This document shows positions 31,262 to 40,205 of a stretch of 64,000 bases of DNA, one piece after another. The DNA comes from Klebsiella africana. Its GTDB lineage: Bacteria > Pseudomonadota > Gammaproteobacteria > Enterobacterales > Enterobacteriaceae. Each line of letters opens with the position of its first letter. The stretch's first letter is position 1. The stretch covers positions 5,022,001-5,086,000 of the forward strand of contig NZ_CP084874.1 of assembly GCF_020526085.1 (NCBI RefSeq), in the 5' to 3' direction. The notes under the pieces are model-generated. The model saw only the letters and a program-made list of their open reading frames with translations. It had not been told where the DNA came from and did not search any database. The translations under genes were made by a program, and so were the position numbers.

Positions 31262-31602
31262 ATTTAACTCCACAGGAATAAGCCTGGTGTGTTGGTGTCG
31301 TAGCCATCAACGACGCGCTGCGGCTACGTTATGCACGCTATTCTTCAGGATACCTCAATTCTCTGGCCTGCCAACTGGCGCAATCCATCATGGACTCGCC
31401 TGTTGACGCCAGGGTGCCCGAACGCGAACTGCATGCTGCAGATTTATCGCTCCCGACTCGCTTAGTGGTCTAAGCTATCCTGGATTCGTTCAGTTACCGT
31501 AGACGTACCTTGAATAATTTCGTACATCGCCAACGAAAGGTTGACGTTATTTCACCGGATACGCTTTCTTAATGCAATAGTTAGCTGATATTCTACCACA
31601 CT
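31262..31602. promoter_or_regulatory. divergent trxA/rhlB promoter region
   Basis: This 341-nt gap holds no gene that I can support. For trxA, TTGGCA (31369-31374, minus strand) and TATCCT (31347-31352) are spaced by 16 nt, a plausible sigma-70 promoter. On the plus strand a TTGACG at 31542-31547 lies upstream of rhlB, without a clear -10 at standard spacing. Confidence 0.5.
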
Positions 31603-32868
31603 ATGAGCAAAACACATTTAACAGAACAGAAGTTTTCCGACTTCGCCCTGCACCCGGCAGTCATTGAAGCCCTTGAAAAGAAAGGGTTTCATAATTGTAC
31701 ACCCATTCAGGCCCTCGCCCTTCCGCTGACGCTGGAAGGCCGCGATGTCGCCGGGCAGGCGCAAACCGGTACCGGTAAAACGATGGCGTTTCTGACGTCA
31801 ACGTTTCATTATCTTCTCTCTCACCCGGCTATCGCCGATCGCCAGGTTAACCAACCGCGCGCGCTGATTATGGCGCCGACGCGTGAACTGGCGGTACAGA
31901 TCCACGCGGACGCTGAACCGCTGGCGCAGGCCACCGGTCTGAAGCTGGGTCTGGCTTACGGCGGCGACGGCTACGATAAACAGCTGAAAGTGCTGGAAAG
32001 CGGCGTCGATATTCTGATCGGTACCACCGGTCGTCTGATCGATTACGCAAAACAGAACCACATTAACCTCGGCGCGATTCAGGTTGTCGTGCTGGACGAA
32101 GCCGATCGCATGTACGATCTCGGCTTTATTAAAGATATCCGCTGGCTGTTCCGTCGTATGCCGCCGGCCGCACAGCGTCTTAACATGCTGTTCTCTGCCA
32201 CCCTCTCTTACCGCGTCCGCGAACTGGCGTTCGAACAAATGAACAACGCCGAGTACGTGGAGGTAGAACCGGAGCAGAAAACCGGCCACCGTATTAAAGA
32301 AGAGCTCTTCTACCCTTCCAACGAAGAAAAAATGCGCCTGTTGCAGACGCTGCTGGAAGAAGAGTGGCCCGATCGCGCCATCGTCTTCGCTAATACCAAG
32401 CACCGCTGTGAAGATATTTGGGGCCATCTCGCCGCCGACGGCCATCGCGTAGGTCTGCTGACCGGCGACGTGGCGCAGAAAAAACGTCTGCGTATTCTCG
32501 ACGAATTTACTCGTGGCGACCTCGATATTCTGGTCGCGACTGACGTTGCCGCTCGTGGCTTGCACATTCCGGCCGTGACTCATGTCTTTAACTACGATCT
32601 GCCGGACGACTGCGAAGATTACGTTCATCGCATTGGCCGTACCGGTCGCGCTGGCGCCAGCGGGCACTCTATCAGCCTCGCCTGTGAAGAGTATGCGCTG
32701 AACCTGCCGGCTATCGAAACCTATATTGGTCATTCCATTCCGGTCAGTAAATACAATCCGGACGCGCTGATGACCGATTTGCCTAAGCCGCTGCGCCTGA
32801 CCCGTGCGCGCCCTGGCAACGGCCCGCGCCGCAGCGGTCCACCGCGCAATCGTCGTCGTTCAGGTTAA
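31603..32868 (+). CDS. rhlB: RhlB DEAD-box RNA helicase
   Basis: RhlB unwinds structured RNA for the RNase E degradosome. The 421-aa protein carries the full DEAD-box set: Q motif ([13 protein letters not shown]), motif [15 protein letters not shown], the DEAD box in [13 protein letters not shown] in FSATLS, and the C-terminal domain with [10 protein letters not shown] and [10 protein letters not shown]. The Arg/Pro-rich tail ([19 protein letters not shown]) is the basic RNA-binding extension. It is divergent from trxA and upstream of gppA. Confidence 0.97.
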   Translation: MSKTHLTEQKFSDFALHPAVIEALEKKGFHNCTPIQALALPLTLEGRDVAGQAQTGTGKTMAFLTSTFHYLLSHPAIADRQVNQPRALIMAPTRELAVQIHADAEPLAQATGLKLGLAYGGDGYDKQLKVLESGVDILIGTTGRLIDYAKQNHINLGAIQVVVLDEADRMYDLGFIKDIRWLFRRMPPAAQRLNMLFSATLSYRVRELAFEQMNNAEYVEVEPEQKTGHRIKEELFYPSNEEKMRLLQTLLEEEWPDRAIVFANTKHRCEDIWGHLAADGHRVGLLTGDVAQKKRLRILDEFTRGDLDILVATDVAARGLHIPAVTHVFNYDLPDDCEDYVHRIGRTGRAGASGHSISLACEEYALNLPAIETYIGHSIPVSKYNPDALMTDLPKPLRLTRARPGNGPRRSGPPRNRRRSG

Positions 32869-32995
32869 GAAATCTTATGTCATACACTCCGTCATTCAGA
32901 ATCAGCCAGGGCGCCTTTCCCCGGCAACCCGCTCAGTTATATGGCTTGGGCACCACTGCCCTGTCGACCAGGGAGTCTTCTGAACGATGAAGAGT

Positions 32996-34495
32996 ATGAG
33001 CTCCACCTCGCTGTATGCTGCCATTGATTTGGGCTCCAATAGTTTCCATATGTTGGTGGTGCGCGAGGTGGCAGGCAGTATCCAGACGCTGAGCCGCATT
33101 AAGCGCAAGGTACGTCTGGCGGCCGGGCTAAATAGCGACAATACGCTCTCCGCTGAGGCGATGGAGCGTGGCTGGCAGTGTTTACGCCTGTTTGCCGAAC
33201 GCCTGCAGGATATTCCGCCGACGCAAATTCGCGTCGTGGCCACCGCCACGCTACGCCTTGCCGTCAATGCGGGTGATTTTCTGGCGAAAGCGCAGGAGAT
33301 CCTCGGCACCCCAGTGCAGGTGATCAGCGGCGAAGAAGAAGCACGTCTGATTTATCAGGGTGTCGCCCACACCACCGGCGGCGCCGATCAGCGTCTGGTG
33401 GTCGACATCGGTGGCGCCAGTACCGAGCTGGTGACCGGGACCGGCGCACAAACAACCTCGCTGTTTAGCCTGTCGATGGGCTGTGTCACCTGGCTTGAAC
33501 GCTATTTTGCCGACCGTAGTCTGACGAAAGAAAATTTCGATCTCGCCGAAGCGGCTGCACGCGAGGTGTTACTGCCTGTCGCCGATGTGCTGCGCTATCA
33601 CGGATGGAAAGTGTGCGTCGGCGCTTCCGGCACCGTTCAGGCTTTGCAGGAAATTATGATGGCGCAGGGGATGGATGAACGCATCACCCTCGCCAAACTC
33701 CAGCAGCTTAAACAGCGCGCCATCCAGTGCGGACGTCTGGAAGAGCTGGAGATCGAAGGCTTAACCCTTGAGCGGGCGCTGGTGTTTCCTAGCGGGCTGG
33801 CGATCCTGATCGCTATCTTCAGCGAACTCAATATTCAGTGTATGACCCTCGCGGGCGGCGCGTTACGCGAAGGTCTGGTGTACGGCATGCTGCATCTCTC
33901 TGTTGAACAGGACATCCGCAGCCGCACCCTGCGCAATATTCAGCGTCGTTTTATGATCGACACCGAACAGGCCCAGCGTGTGGCCGCTCTCGCCAGCCAT
34001 CTGCTAAACCAGCTGGATGGCAGTTGGGAGCTGGATCCGCTGAGCCGGGATTTGCTCCTCAGCGCTTGTGCGCTGCATGAGATTGGATTGAGCGTGGATT
34101 TCAAACGCGCGCCACAGCACGCTGCCTATCTGGTCAATAACCTCGACCTGCCGGGCTTTACCCCGGCGCAGAAGAAGCTGATTGCCACGCTGCTCCTTAA
34201 CCAGACGAACGCTATCGACCTCTCTTCGCTTCATCAGCAGAATGCCGTCCCGCCGCGGGTGGCTGAGCATCTGTGTCGTCTGCTGCGACTGGCAATCCTG
34301 TTTGCCAGCCGACGGCGCGACGATCTGTTGCCCGCTATTCAACTGACCGCTCAAGACGAACAATTGACGCTGATATTGCCGGGAAACTGGCTTGATGAAC
34401 ATCCGCTGGGTCGGGAGATGGTCGATCAGGAGTGTCAGTGGCAAAGCTACGTCCACTGGATACTTCGGGTCGCCAGCGGCGATACGCTGAAATAA
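32996..34495 (+). CDS. gppA: GppA, pppGpp 5'-phosphohydrolase
   Basis: GppA converts pppGpp to ppGpp in the stringent response and also has exopolyphosphatase activity. The start is taken at the second ATG ([18 protein letters not shown]), giving 499 aa; an ATG 9 nt upstream is equally possible. The Ppx/GppA actin-like fold shows [38 protein letters not shown] and [13 protein letters not shown]-terminal HD-like helical domain follows. In E. coli the next gene is rep; here three extra genes intervene, the first only 20 nt away. Confidence 0.96.
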   Translation: MSSTSLYAAIDLGSNSFHMLVVREVAGSIQTLSRIKRKVRLAAGLNSDNTLSAEAMERGWQCLRLFAERLQDIPPTQIRVVATATLRLAVNAGDFLAKAQEILGTPVQVISGEEEARLIYQGVAHTTGGADQRLVVDIGGASTELVTGTGAQTTSLFSLSMGCVTWLERYFADRSLTKENFDLAEAAAREVLLPVADVLRYHGWKVCVGASGTVQALQEIMMAQGMDERITLAKLQQLKQRAIQCGRLEELEIEGLTLERALVFPSGLAILIAIFSELNIQCMTLAGGALREGLVYGMLHLSVEQDIRSRTLRNIQRRFMIDTEQAQRVAALASHLLNQLDGSWELDPLSRDLLLSACALHEIGLSVDFKRAPQHAAYLVNNLDLPGFTPAQKKLIATLLLNQTNAIDLSSLHQQNAVPPRVAEHLCRLLRLAILFASRRRDDLLPAIQLTAQDEQLTLILPGNWLDEHPLGREMVDQECQWQSYVHWILRVASGDTLK

Positions 34496-34514
34496 TATCC
34501 AGCCAGGAGGGCGG

Positions 34515-35441
34515 ATGCGGGAAGAACTGGATTTCAAATCGCTACGCTTTTTCTCTGCGCTCTACCGCTTGGGCAATGTTTCTCCAGCAGCGGACGCGCT
34601 CGATATCAGCCAGCCCACCGGCAGCCTTTTGCTGAAAAAACTACGGGACCATTTTGCTGACCCGCTGTTTGTCCGGGTCGGGCAGCGGATGATCCCGACG
34701 CCGCGAGCGGACGCGATCGCCCCCACCATCTCGACTCTTCTCCAGCTTGCCGATAACGATTTAGCGGTCAAACCTGAATTTCTTCCCCAGCAGAGCCAGC
34801 GTAATTTTACGATCGGTATGACCGATATCAGCCAAATGACACTGCTGCCTTTATTACAAATTGCGCTCCAGCAGCAGGCGGCGGACGGGATCACCTTTAC
34901 AGTGCAGAATCTGGATGAGCAGACCCTCAACGCCCTTGAATCAGGGAAATGTGATCTCGCGATCGGCTATCTGACCCAGCTTCCGGACAGCATCTATCAA
35001 CAACATCTCTTCGATCAATCGTATGTCTGCCTGGCGGCGGAAAATCACCCGCGTATTCGAACGCAGCTTCGCGCCGAAGACTGGCGGCAGGAAAAACATC
35101 TGGCGATCCGCGTGGAGGGTACCGCCCATGGCGATATGGATAAATTGCTGGATGAACACAGTATGCCCCGGCGAATCGCGCTGACGCTGCCGAGCTTTTT
35201 AGGGACTGGGGAGCTGGTGGCCGAGAGCGACATGATTGCCGTCGTCCCGGAACAGGTAGCGCGGCATATCACCCGGCGCTACCCCTGCCGGAGCTGGCCG
35301 CTGCCTTTTCCCCTCGCCAATATTGCCATCCGTCAGGTCTGGCATCAGCGGCTGCATCGCGATCCCGGCCATATCTGGCTGCGCTCGCTGGTCGCTACGC
35401 TTGCCGATCCCGCTCAGCAAAGTGACTCTATTAAGATTTAA
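34515..35441 (+). CDS. LysR-type regulator, NahR/NodD-like
   Basis: This 308-aa transcription factor starts at ATG 34515 behind a strong AGGAGG ribosome binding site. The winged HTH covers about residues 6-65 (LRFFSALYRLGNVSPAADAL ... DPLFVRVGQRMIPTPRAD). The PLFVRVG and PTPRA wording is typical of the NahR/NodD/LeuO subgroup rather than of CysB- or IlvY-like members. The substrate domain follows (FTIGMTDISQMTLLPLL, CDLAIGYL, TGELVAESDMIAVVP). NahR-like members often sense salicylate or other hydroxybenzoates, which suits the decarboxylase downstream. It is collinear with, not divergent from, its presumed target and may be co-transcribed with gppA. G+C in a counted row is 60%. The effector is inference. 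Confidence 0.85.
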   Translation: MREELDFKSLRFFSALYRLGNVSPAADALDISQPTGSLLLKKLRDHFADPLFVRVGQRMIPTPRADAIAPTISTLLQLADNDLAVKPEFLPQQSQRNFTIGMTDISQMTLLPLLQIALQQQAADGITFTVQNLDEQTLNALESGKCDLAIGYLTQLPDSIYQQHLFDQSYVCLAAENHPRIRTQLRAEDWRQEKHLAIRVEGTAHGDMDKLLDEHSMPRRIALTLPSFLGTGELVAESDMIAVVPEQVARHITRRYPCRSWPLPFPLANIAIRQVWHQRLHRDPGHIWLRSLVATLADPAQQSDSIKI

Positions 35442-35471
35442 GCTGCACGATATCCTGCTGTATTGGTTTTA

Positions 35472-35510
35472 TTGATAACCCGTATTACGTTTGGTTTATT
35501 GCTGTCAATA
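35472..35510 (+). promoter_or_regulatory. promoter and overlapping dyad before the decarboxylase
   Basis: In the 130-nt gap after the LysR gene, TTGATA (35472-35477) and TTTATT (35495-35500) are spaced by 17 nt. The dyad TATTG-CTGT-CAATA (35497-35510) overlaps the -10 element and the likely start site. A regulator bound there could block transcription. A ribosome binding site AAGGA precedes the next ATG at good spacing. Confidence 0.5.
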
Positions 35511-35571
35511 CGTGAAAGCTTTTATTCTCCTCGCATCAAGCCACACTGACTAATATAGTAAGGAATATATC

Positions 35572-36570
35572 ATGCGCGGAAAAATCGCTTTAGAAGAACA
35601 CGTCTCCACTCCTGAAAACAACCGTCTGTGGGATTCAACTGGTGAAGCCGGCCGTAACGGTACAGAATATATGAAAGACGTTGAACGTCGCCTGCTGGAT
35701 CGCAGTATTCAGCTGGAAGAAATGGCGCAGCGTAATATTGACCATGTAATTCTTTCCCTGACCTCACCTGGTGCGCAATCTATTTTAGATAAAGCCAAAG
35801 CGGTCTCTTTTGCTCGTGACACTAACGATTTTATCGTTGAGAATTATGTGAAGCCAAATCCGGATAAATTCAGCGCCTTCGCGACCCTGGCATTGCAGAA
35901 TCCGGAAGCGGCGGCGGAAGAGCTGGAACGCGCCGTGAAAAAATTAGGCATGAAAGGTGCGTTGATCAATGGCTACACCAACGTTAAAGATAGCGAGCAT
36001 GGCCTGTATCTTGATGACGAATCCATGCTGGTATTCTGGGATAAGGTCAACGAGCTGAACGTGCCTGTTTACCTGCATCCTCGTGAACCGCTGGAAGGCC
36101 CGGCTCGTGGCATTTACACCGGTTACGAAAGCCTGATCGGCTCCGCCTGGGGCTTCGCTCAGGAAACAGCCGTTCATGCTATTCGTCTGATGATGAGCGG
36201 CCTGTTCGATCGTTATCCTAACCTCAATCTGGTCCTGGGCCACCTCGGCGAAGGGCTGGTTCATATGCTGCCGCGTACTCAACATCGTCTCTATCGTCAG
36301 CGTTTCGGCTGCGGTCTGGGTAAAGCGGAAAAACCGTTAATGCACTATCTGCAGAATAACTTCATTGTCACCACCAGCGGCCATTTCAATACCCATTCAC
36401 TGAATAATGCCATTGAAGTCATGGGTGCGGATCGCGTGATGTTCTCTGTCGATTATCCATATGAAGATATTCATCAGGCTTGTGACTGGTTTGATCCTTT
36501 AGAACTTGAAGCAGGCCTGAAAGATAAAATCGCCTGGGGTAATGCCAGCCGCGTATTTAACATTAAATAA
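35572..36570 (+). CDS. hydroxybenzoate decarboxylase (amidohydrolase superfamily)
   Basis: This 332-aa enzyme belongs to the metal-dependent, cofactor-free decarboxylases of ortho-hydroxybenzoates, the ACMSD-like group that includes gamma-resorcylate, 2,3-dihydroxybenzoate and salicylate decarboxylases. Seen: N-terminal ALEEH (E8, H10), H169 in PVYLHPREPL, H224 in VLGHLGEGL, R235, and the aspartate D294 in FSVDYPYEDI. These match the metal ligands and catalytic acid of the family. The expected reaction is conversion of a 2-hydroxybenzoate to a phenol (for example 2,3-dihydroxybenzoate to catechol), possibly reversible. The exact substrate is not decidable by eye. Rows counted by hand are 43-48% G+C, against 60-72% in neighbouring genes, suggesting a separate origin. 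No catechol- or resorcinol-cleaving gene is nearby. Confidence 0.88.
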   Translation: MRGKIALEEHVSTPENNRLWDSTGEAGRNGTEYMKDVERRLLDRSIQLEEMAQRNIDHVILSLTSPGAQSILDKAKAVSFARDTNDFIVENYVKPNPDKFSAFATLALQNPEAAAEELERAVKKLGMKGALINGYTNVKDSEHGLYLDDESMLVFWDKVNELNVPVYLHPREPLEGPARGIYTGYESLIGSAWGFAQETAVHAIRLMMSGLFDRYPNLNLVLGHLGEGLVHMLPRTQHRLYRQRFGCGLGKAEKPLMHYLQNNFIVTTSGHFNTHSLNNAIEVMGADRVMFSVDYPYEDIHQACDWFDPLELEAGLKDKIAWGNASRVFNIK

Positions 36571-36584
36571 TTAATTTAAATATT

Positions 36585-36618
36585 TCAGGGCCTGTATATT
36601 CAGGCCCTGACTTTTATT
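36585..36618 (+). terminator. hairpin between decarboxylase and DUF554 gene
   Basis: TCAGGGCCTG and CAGGCCCTGA form a perfect 10-bp stem with a 6-nt loop (TATATT), followed by CTTTTATT. It starts 15 nt after the decarboxylase stop and ends just before the ribosome binding site of the next gene. It is probably a partial terminator that lowers downstream expression. Confidence 0.7.
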
Positions 36619-36632
36619 AGGGATAATAAATT

Positions 36633-37355
36633 ATGGCTATAGGTATATTTGTCTGTAGCGGTTCACTTCTCGTCGGTGCGCTGGCGGGCGCTTCACTGAA
36701 TCGTTTTATTCCGGAACATTTCAAAAAAACCTTACCGTTGATCGCCGGACTGATCTCAATCAGTATGGGCATATTCTTTGTCAATAAATTACATAACCTG
36801 CCACCCATTGCTCTGGCTATTATTGTCGGCACGATTATTGGCGGCCTGTTGAATATTGAAAAATGGATTGAACGAGCCGGAACCAAGCTGCGCAGCCCCA
36901 TTGAACGTATTTTCCCGGCGCAGTCCAGCGCCAGCGTCAGTGCGGAAGACTTTATGAATCAGTTTATCGCTGTGTTGATCCTGTTCTGCGCCAGCGGTAC
37001 CGGCATCTTCGGTGCCTTAACCGAAGGGATGACCGGCGACCCGACCATTCTGCTGACCAAGTCGATCCTCGACTTTTTCACTGCCGCGATTTTCGCCTCC
37101 ACGCTGGGGTATATCATCACCGTGATCTTTATTCCCCAGCTGATTGTTTTCATTATCCTGTTTTTCGCGGCAACCTTTATCATGGCGTTAATTAATCCGT
37201 CAATGATCGCTGACTTCACCGCCTGTGGCGGCATCATTATGCTGGCGACCGGTTTTCGTCTGTGCGGGATCCGCGCCTTTCCCACCGCCAATATGCTACC
37301 CTCGCTGATTCTGGTGATGCCCTTCTCCGCCGCCTGGCAGCAGTTTGTAGCCTGA
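36633..37355 (+). CDS. DUF554 membrane protein (YqgA-like)
   Basis: This 240-aa inner-membrane protein belongs to the DUF554 family, represented in E. coli by YqgA. About seven hydrophobic segments are visible, with glycine-rich turns (GSLLVGALAGASLN, IVGTIIGGLLNIEKWIE) and the conserved FCASGTGIFGALTEGMTGD and FFTAAIFASTLGY stretches. A cytoplasmic or periplasmic charged loop lies around residues 75-105. No biochemical role is established for the family that I can name with confidence. Its position after the decarboxylase suggests a link, perhaps transport of the substrate or product, but this is inference. It ends 4 nt from the convergent rep stop with no terminator between. Confidence 0.85.
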   Translation: MAIGIFVCSGSLLVGALAGASLNRFIPEHFKKTLPLIAGLISISMGIFFVNKLHNLPPIALAIIVGTIIGGLLNIEKWIERAGTKLRSPIERIFPAQSSASVSAEDFMNQFIAVLILFCASGTGIFGALTEGMTGDPTILLTKSILDFFTAAIFASTLGYIITVIFIPQLIVFIILFFAATFIMALINPSMIADFTACGGIIMLATGFRLCGIRAFPTANMLPSLILVMPFSAAWQQFVA

Positions 37356-37359
37356 GACG

Positions 37360-39381
37360 TTAAGTTTTTTTCGCCTTTGCCAGCATCGCCCGAATATTGG
37401 CGACGTTGGCCTGGCCTTTTTGCATCCGCTCTTCAGGCGTAATGATTTTGCGTGCCTGCTCCCAGATAAGGTCGTCCTGAGGTAGCTCCAGCAGAAAACG
37501 GCTCGGTTCTGGACGCACCAGCTCGCCATACTGCCGGCGTTCCTTACAGAGCGTAAAAGTCAGCTCTTTCTGCGCACGGGTGATGCCGACGTAGGCCAGG
37601 CGGCGCTCTTCATCGACGTTATCTTCATCGATGCTGCTCTGATGCGGGAGTAACCCCTCTTCCATTCCCACCAGATAGACGTACGGGAACTCCAGCCCCT
37701 TCGATGCATGGAGGGTCATCAGCTGCACCTGATCCAGCTCTTCATCCGATTCGCCGCGCTCCATCATGTCGCGCAGGGTAAAGCGGGTGACCACCTGCGT
37801 CAGGGTCATCGGCTCATCTATTTCGCTGCCTTCCAGCATCTCGGTCATCCAGGTAAACAGCTGGTTGACGTTTTTCATGCGCATTTCCGCGGCTTTCGGG
37901 CTGGGCGAGGTTTCATACAGCCAGGATTCGTAGTCAATTCCGCGGATCAAGTCGCGCACGGCGTTGACCGGCTCGCGTTCGGCCAGCTGCTGGATCTCCC
38001 GTAGCCAGTGGGTGAAACGGGTGAGGGATTCATAGCCACGACCGGTCAGCGTCTGACTCAGGCCCATATCAAAGCTGGCGGTGAATAAGCCTTTGTTACG
38101 GCCCATCGCCCATTCGCCGAGCTTTTGCAGCGTCGCCGGGCCGATCTCGCGCTTCGGCGTGTTGACGATACGCAGGAAGGCGCTGTCGTCATCCGGGTTG
38201 GTCAACACGCGCAGATAGGCCAGCAAATCTTTAATTTCCGGACGCGAAAAGAACGACGTGCCGCCGGAGATTTTGTACGGGATGCGGTTCTGCATCAGCA
38301 TCTTTTCAAAGACCCGCGATTGATGGTTGCCGCGGTAAAGGATCGCGTAATCTTTATAGTTGGTTTTATTAATAAAGTGGTGGGCGATCAACTCCCCGGC
38401 CACGCGCTCCGCTTCATGATCCTCATTGTTGGCAGAGAGCACTTTCAGCTCCGCGCCATATCCCAGCTCGGAGAACAGCCGCTTTTCAAAGACGTGTGGA
38501 TTATTGGCGATCAAAATGTTGGCGGCTTTCAGAATACGCCCGGATGAGCGGTAGTTCTGCTCAAGCTTGATCACCTGCAGCGCCGGGAAGTCCTGGCTAA
38601 GCAGCACCAGATTCTGCGGCCGCGCGCCGCGCCACGAGTAGATCGACTGATCATCGTCACCTACCACGGTAAAGCGTGCCCGCTGACCCACCAGCAGCTT
38701 CACCAGCTCATACTGACTGGTATTGGTATCCTGATACTCATCCACCAGCAGGTAGCGGATCTTATTTTGCCAGCGCTCGCGCACCTCCTCGTTGCGCTGC
38801 AGTAGCAGCGTCGGCAGCAGGATCAGATCGTCAAAATCGAGGACATTGCAGGCCTTCATGTGCGCATCGTATAACCCATAGCAGTGGGCGAAAATACGAT
38901 CCCGTTCGCCTTTCGCGCCAGCGGCGGCCTGCGCCGGGGTTTTCAGATCGTTTTTCCAGTTGGAGATCGTCGAGATCAGCTGCTGAAGCACCACTTTGTC
39001 ATCTTCGATCAACCCTTCGGTCAGCTCCTTGAGCAGCGCCACCTGGTCAGTATCGTCGAATAAGGAAAAGTTAGACTTCATACCCAACGCAGCGTATTCC
39101 CGCTTGATGATATCCAGCCCCAGGGTGTGGAAAGTGGAGATCATCAGGCCGCGCGCCTCTTTGCGCCCCAGCGTTTGCCCAACGCGCTCTTTCATCTCGC
39201 GCGCGGCTTTGTTGGTAAAGGTTACGGCCGCGATATGGCGCGCCTGATAGCCGCAGCCGCGGATCAGGTGGGCGATTTTATTAGTAATAACGCGGGTCTT
39301 ACCGGAACCGGCGCCCGCCAGCACCAGGCACGGTCCGGTAACGAATTCGACGGCTTGTTGTTGGCCAGGGTTTAAACGCAT
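37360..39381 (-). CDS. rep: Rep helicase
   Basis: Rep is a 3'-5' SF1A helicase that clears proteins ahead of the replisome and binds DnaB. From the ATG at 39381 ([14 protein letters not shown]) it is 673 aa, the E. coli length; the longer open frame upstream is not protein-like. Walker A is LAGAGSGKT at about 21-29, with [22 protein letters not shown], and the [16 protein letters not shown] and [12 protein letters not shown] motifs. The C-terminal tail carries the basic DnaB-interacting end. It is a paralogue of UvrD at 0.5-2.7 kb. Confidence 0.98.
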   Translation of the reverse strand: MRLNPGQQQAVEFVTGPCLVLAGAGSGKTRVITNKIAHLIRGCGYQARHIAAVTFTNKAAREMKERVGQTLGRKEARGLMISTFHTLGLDIIKREYAALGMKSNFSLFDDTDQVALLKELTEGLIEDDKVVLQQLISTISNWKNDLKTPAQAAAGAKGERDRIFAHCYGLYDAHMKACNVLDFDDLILLPTLLLQRNEEVRERWQNKIRYLLVDEYQDTNTSQYELVKLLVGQRARFTVVGDDDQSIYSWRGARPQNLVLLSQDFPALQVIKLEQNYRSSGRILKAANILIANNPHVFEKRLFSELGYGAELKVLSANNEDHEAERVAGELIAHHFINKTNYKDYAILYRGNHQSRVFEKMLMQNRIPYKISGGTSFFSRPEIKDLLAYLRVLTNPDDDSAFLRIVNTPKREIGPATLQKLGEWAMGRNKGLFTASFDMGLSQTLTGRGYESLTRFTHWLREIQQLAEREPVNAVRDLIRGIDYESWLYETSPSPKAAEMRMKNVNQLFTWMTEMLEGSEIDEPMTLTQVVTRFTLRDMMERGESDEELDQVQLMTLHASKGLEFPYVYLVGMEEGLLPHQSSIDEDNVDEERRLAYVGITRAQKELTFTLCKERRQYGELVRPEPSRFLLELPQDDLIWEQARKIITPEERMQKGQANVANIRAMLAKAKKT

Positions 39382-39493
39382 GGGAGTCTTGCTCAATCTT
39401 CGAACGGGGTGGGGATTGTAGCAGAAAGCGGAGCCGAGATTTACTGACTGATGGTAAAGTGTCAGCCACGCAAACCATCCTGAGAATAATGCC

Positions 39494-39775
39494 ATGGCAA
39501 AAAGCGCAGCGGCCCTGCATATCCTGGTCAAAGAAGAGAAACTTGCACTGGAGATCCTCGCCAAACTGGAGCGGGGCGTCAGCTTCGATCATCTGGCAAA
39601 GCGCTATTCTAAATGTCCGTCGGGACGCAACGGCGGCGACTTAGGCGAGTTTCAGCAAGGCGCGATGGTCGGCCCGTTTGATCAAGCCGTCTTCAGCTGT
39701 CCGCTACTCAAACCCTATGGCCCGGTGAAAACCAAATTCGGCTACCATATTATCAAGGTGCTGTATCGCCGCTAG
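39494..39775 (+). CDS. parvulin paralogue of PpiC
   Basis: This 93-aa protein is a second single-domain parvulin lying 50 nt before ppiC on the same strand. It is colinear with PpiC along its whole length: [15 protein letters not shown], a central [13 protein letters not shown] box, VFSCPLL, and the C-terminal [12 protein letters not shown]. The catalytic-region histidines (ALHILV and GYHII) and the cysteine of SCP are kept, so it looks functional. The middle ([31 protein letters not shown]) differs clearly from ppiC. E. coli has only one ppiC here. A tandem duplication followed by divergence is the simplest explanation. Confidence 0.92.
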   Translation: MAKSAAALHILVKEEKLALEILAKLERGVSFDHLAKRYSKCPSGRNGGDLGEFQQGAMVGPFDQAVFSCPLLKPYGPVKTKFGYHIIKVLYRR

Positions 39776-39798
39776 CGCGTGCTACTATGGCGCCCTGA

Positions 39799-40107
<309 letters not shown>

Positions 40108-40112
40108 ACAAC

Positions 40113-40145
40113 AAGGCCTTCTCAAAGAGAAGGCCTTTAATGTTT
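40113..40145 (+). terminator. terminator after ppiC
   Basis: AAGGCCTTCTC-AAA-GAGAAGGCCTT, an 11-bp perfect stem with a 3-nt loop, is followed by TTTAATGTTT. It lies 5 nt after the ppiC stop and is convergent with the ilvC transcript. Confidence 0.85.
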
Positions 40146-40148
40146 GCA

Positions 40149-40190
40149 CCCTCTCCCTGTGGGAGAGGGTTGGGGTGAGGGCATCCGCCC
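40149..40190. repeat. CCCTCTCCC boxC-like intergenic repeat
   Basis: CCCTCTCCC-TGT-GGGAGAGGG followed by TTGGGGTGAGGG is a familiar dispersed palindromic repeat of enterobacterial intergenic regions. It lies between the ppiC terminator and the ilvC stop, and its stem could also end the ilvC transcript. Confidence 0.7.
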
Positions 40191-40205
40191 GCACCTTTTG
40201 TTTTA

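Noticed and set aside
39382..39564. N-terminal extension of rep
   Set aside because: The extra 61 codons are not protein-like, lie over the ppiC-like promoter region, and the internal ATG gives exactly the family length of 673.
39494..39775. First parvulin considered as a pseudogene
   Set aside because: It is full length, without frameshift or stop, and keeps the active-site residues.
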